Below, piece after piece: positions 61,631 through 64,000 of a stretch of 64,000 nucleotides of DNA (position 1 is its first letter; each line of letters opens with the position of its first letter). Position numbers and translations under genes: made by a program. The notes under the pieces are model-generated. The model made no database searches. It was given only the letters and a program-made list of their open reading frames with translations, and was not told the DNA's origin. Where the stretch lies: the NCBI GenBank assembly GCA_023091665.1, contig JALJCQ010000012.1:3844001-3908000 (forward strand), written 5' to 3'. This stretch comes from Pythium myriotylum. Its lineage: Eukaryota; Oomycota; Peronosporomycetes; Pythiales; Pythiaceae.

Positions 61631-62159
61631 ACGCAGCCAGAAAAGAATGGCTCGCGTCAGAAGGGTTAGGCAACGACCTTGATTTGATTTCAGTATATTA
61701 TACTGGAACTAAGTTACTACGATTAGTGTAGTGGGCCGAGGACGGCCGAGGACGAGGCAAGACGTTGCCCACTCACTGTGCAGTGGGCTGGCTCCCGCAG
61801 CTGAGCTGGCGAACAGTACGATCGGAACCGTGGGGCCACGGTACCATCGTAGAGGTACATACAGTGTCTATGTGTGTGATACTCAGTCAGTCGAGATTCA
61901 TCGGTTCCCGTAAGACAAATATGTCTCCTGAGGTGCGGTCGTAACCAAACTTGCCTCCGATTTCCGATCATCCTTTGTCAATCTGGCTTCAATTGGCTTG
62001 ATTTCACTATGGTCCAATCATCAGCCATTCCCAAGAAGAACGCGTCGGCTCGGGGAGTTACGGTCAGCCCTGTTATCTGATTGGCTAAATATCTAGCACC
62101 TCCTGACCTTCAACACGCCGCGCCAAACCGCCCACCGCCCGCAGAGCACCAACAGCGAA
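61631..62159. other. Spacer before the Crypton ORF
   Basis: Contains short repeats (GGCCGAGGAC twice near 61737-61760) and a palindrome ACCGTGG-GG-CCACGGT near 61827-61845. Part of this is probably the 5' end of the Crypton, but its boundary was not found. Confidence 0.35.
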
Positions 62160-63224
62160 ATGAGCCGCACGACGGACGCATCGATCTCCCTGACAGCAGA
62201 CGAAGTGCGCGATGCGTGTACCGCACCCGCGACAAAGAAAGCGTACAAAAGCAACATGAATCAAATTGGTTTGTGGATCCGCGAGACGCAGACTGAGCCC
62301 GAGCGCTTCTTTGATGAGCAGGGGGTCGTGGACGTGACTGTATTTACTCCGGATCTATTTGAGCTCTTCTTGCTGGCGAAACTGAACTCGAAGGCGGTCA
62401 AGGTGAAAACGCTGAGCGGCTATAGGAGCGCAATGCGCGATATGTACCGGCGTAAACGCCTGCCCCTTCCACCTCAGTATCACGAAGATATGAAAACGTT
62501 CTTCTCGGGAATGAAAAGGACCGAAGCTGCCGACGAGCAGGGCGGTGCAAGCACGACCAAGCCCGGCAAAGAGCCGCTGGCATATTCACTCTACGAAAAG
62601 TTGTGCGCGAGGACGCTGGTGCTTCCAGATCACACCTTTGCTCATCTTTTCCTTACAACTCAATGGAACCTCATGTGCCGATCCAACTCGGTTGAAACTC
62701 TGCACATGTCGCACTTGCATTCTGCAGATGACAGCGTGGGCTGTGTGTTGCACAAGACGAAGACAAATCAGGAGGCGACAGGACCTAAGGACCCCCGGCA
62801 TTTGTATGCCAACCCTCTGCGGCCAGATACATGCTGGGTTCTGGCGCTTGCCATCTACCTCGCATCGAATCCCTCACTCCCGCATGGTCGACTCTTTCCA
62901 GGCTCGGACCAGAAGGGTCGGTTTTCAAAGTCTCTGAACGCTGTGCTCAAGCAGATTACGGACGAAAACGTGTACGGAACGCATTCGATACGCAAGGGTG
63001 TCGCGACGTTCTCATGCGGGACGAGCACCGGCGGACCATCGATAGTGAGCGTCTGTTTGCGATGTGGGTGGTCCCTAGGTGGGGTCCAAGACCGGTACTT
63101 CCGATACGAAGCTGCAGGAGACCAGTTTTTGGGGCGCGTTGTGGCCGGATTGCCAATTAACAGCGCTGATTTTGATATACTTTGGGATCAAAGGAAGCCG
63201 CCAGCTTCCCTATCAGTGTGCTAG
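62160..63224 (+). CDS. Crypton tyrosine recombinase, intact ORF
   Basis: 354 residues from ATG 62160. The N-terminal part (TKKAYKSNMNQIGLWI, LSGYRSAMRDMYRR) looks like the core-binding domain. Catalytic part: Arg in NLMCRSNSVETLHM, HSIRKG (62982-62993), a GW in CGWSLGGVQDRYFRYE and the nucleophile Tyr in that string (codon 63096-63098). The end GDQFLGRVVAGLPINS is typical of oomycete Cryptons. These are DNA transposons moved by a tyrosine recombinase, without RT. The frame is complete and may be active. Not related closely to the DIRS recombinase at 21942-23111, which has a different core (HSLR...HGRW). Confidence 0.83.
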   Translation: MSRTTDASISLTADEVRDACTAPATKKAYKSNMNQIGLWIRETQTEPERFFDEQGVVDVTVFTPDLFELFLLAKLNSKAVKVKTLSGYRSAMRDMYRRKRLPLPPQYHEDMKTFFSGMKRTEAADEQGGASTTKPGKEPLAYSLYEKLCARTLVLPDHTFAHLFLTTQWNLMCRSNSVETLHMSHLHSADDSVGCVLHKTKTNQEATGPKDPRHLYANPLRPDTCWVLALAIYLASNPSLPHGRLFPGSDQKGRFSKSLNAVLKQITDENVYGTHSIRKGVATFSCGTSTGGPSIVSVCLRCGWSLGGVQDRYFRYEAAGDQFLGRVVAGLPINSADFDILWDQRKPPASLSVC

Positions 63225-63365
63225 TGATCCTTGGGCCTACTGCAATTAGTACTGGAAGGATTATGCACTGGGTGGTGTAAAAGCATCCCGAGAGTAATGG
63301 GTGATGCTGACCCGGCTGCAACACATTGGCGAGGACGTAGTGACTATGCATACTGTATTCAAGAG

Positions 63366-63640
63366 TGTAACGAGGCTGACCTCGTTACGTCACGGACACT
63401 GTGGAGCAGTGTAGGAAGCGCGCAACACAGAGACTTGTGTTGAATCGGGCAAATGGGAAACTGAATTTATGGATTAGGAAACCTAGAAAAACCTACTCTT
63501 GTATATAAAACCTCGCAGATCCGCCGTCGGATTTCTGCCATCCACCCAATCACAAGAACCTAGCGTGATTGGTGGGAAATCGGGATAATATCATAGGATA
63601 TTATCCAATCAGGAGACATCGCAACCAGATGGGTTCACCA
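63366..63640 (+). mobile_element. 5' LTR region of an LTR retrotransposon (end uncertain)
   Basis: Begins TGTAACGAGG, with a perfect hairpin GTAACGAGG-CTGA-CCTCGTTAC (63367-63388). Many oomycete Ty3-type LTRs start TGTAAC. A TATA box (TATATAAAA, 63501-63509) lies at promoter distance. Further dyads: CCAATCAC/GTGATTGG near 63546-63573 and GGATAATATC/GATATTATCC at 63583-63606. The 3' end of the LTR and the primer binding site were not identified; the gag-like frame starts at 63819. Confidence 0.5.
63583..63606. repeat. 10-bp-arm hairpin within the putative LTR
   Basis: GGATAATATC, ATAG, GATATTATCC: a perfect inverted pair downstream of the TATA box, in the part that would be transcribed. Confidence 0.45.
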
Positions 63641-63818
63641 CGTTCCTATCGGACACCATTGACATATCCCCGTACCATGTAACGGGCACACCCCGTTTCA
63701 TCACCCTCCCCTCAAGACGAAAGTCGCATTGAACGACTTGCGACAGGGAGCACTTGTTGGTCAGTTGGTCCAACGGCGAGTCGCGAGCCGCGTTGATCGT
63801 CACCGATCAACGCCTTCA

Positions 63819-64000
63819 ATGTCGCGGTCCATTCGGAGAATGGACGCGATGAAGACCATAAGCGCCGCCGAGTACCGCGCTGCGAAGGCAGCGCGCGCCA
63901 CGAGCGCGGCTCAGGCGAGCGAGGGTGCCGCTGCGCGCACCAGCGCAGCGGTCGAAGACAACTCGACGGCCGGTGAGGGCGCCACCTCGACCGAGCCGCT
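63819..64000 (+). CDS. Start of a gag-like ORF, runs off the window
   Basis: Open from ATG 63819 to the window end (60 codons). It begins MSRSIRRMDAMKTISAAEYR and becomes Ala/Arg/Ser-rich. Position downstream of an LTR-like segment with a TATA box suggests gag of an LTR retrotransposon. Too short to assign to Ty3 or Copia. Confidence 0.45.
   Translation, partial: MSRSIRRMDAMKTISAAEYRAAKAARATSAAQASEGAAARTSAAVEDNSTAGEGATSTEP

Overview
This window looks like nuclear DNA of an oomycete, most likely a saprolegnialean of the Aphanomyces/Saprolegnia type. The signs are very short GT-AG introns (about 55-110 nt, one with a perfect TACTAAC branch site), start-site motifs close to the oomycete core promoter consensus GCTCATTYYNCAWTTT just upstream of several ATGs, and oomycete-style mobile elements (DIRS-type and Crypton tyrosine-recombinase elements, RNase H-bearing non-LTR retrotransposons, hAT, pogo-like and Harbinger-like relics). 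No species can be named from the sequence alone, and no database search was possible.

Layout. 0-8.8 kb: inverted-repeat debris, a full-size ABCB transporter with one frameshift, then two small divergent genes for MGC-starting, probably lipid-anchored proteins of about 80 aa. 8.8-17 kb: an ankyrin-Roc-COR GTPase gene (ROCO1) in which most ankyrin repeats occupy their own 99-nt exon, followed by a tail-to-tail pair of multi-pass membrane protein genes, here called family A (A1) and family B (B1). 17-24 kb: a DIRS-like retrotransposon and a LINE relic. 24-33 kb: a secreted intradiol dioxygenase and a second A/B pair (B2/A2), again convergent but in opposite overall order. 33-41 kb: two small paralogues (C1, C2), a broken A copy (A3), Harbinger and LINE fragments, and a secreted cysteine-rich protein gene with an in-frame stop. 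41-48 kb: a second ankyrin-Roc-COR gene (ROCO2) with an N-myristoylation-type start, an MFS transporter with one frameshift and a duplicated promoter, and a truncated A copy (A4). 48-53 kb: an ABCG transporter pseudogene cut by a hAT element that still has its TIRs and target duplication, an RNase H relic, and a pogo-like TA-flanked element. 54-61 kb: two paralogous proteins built from Cys/His modules, one with a near-perfect 192-bp tandem array. 61-64 kb: an inverted duplicate of the promoter plus exon 1 of ROCO2, an intact Crypton recombinase, and the 5' end of an LTR retrotransposon.

How it fits together. The recurring theme is a set of oomycete-type surface and signalling genes (A and B membrane proteins, ankyrin-ROCO GTPases, small lipid-anchored proteins) being duplicated, inverted, truncated and invaded by transposons. 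The A/B pairing in convergent orientation occurs twice and looks maintained. The ROCO genes have an exon layout that lets ankyrin repeats be gained or lost without breaking frame, and one exon-1 cassette has been copied elsewhere with only amino-acid-changing differences in the exon. These are the best candidates for an undescribed system; any functional link between them is inference from linkage.
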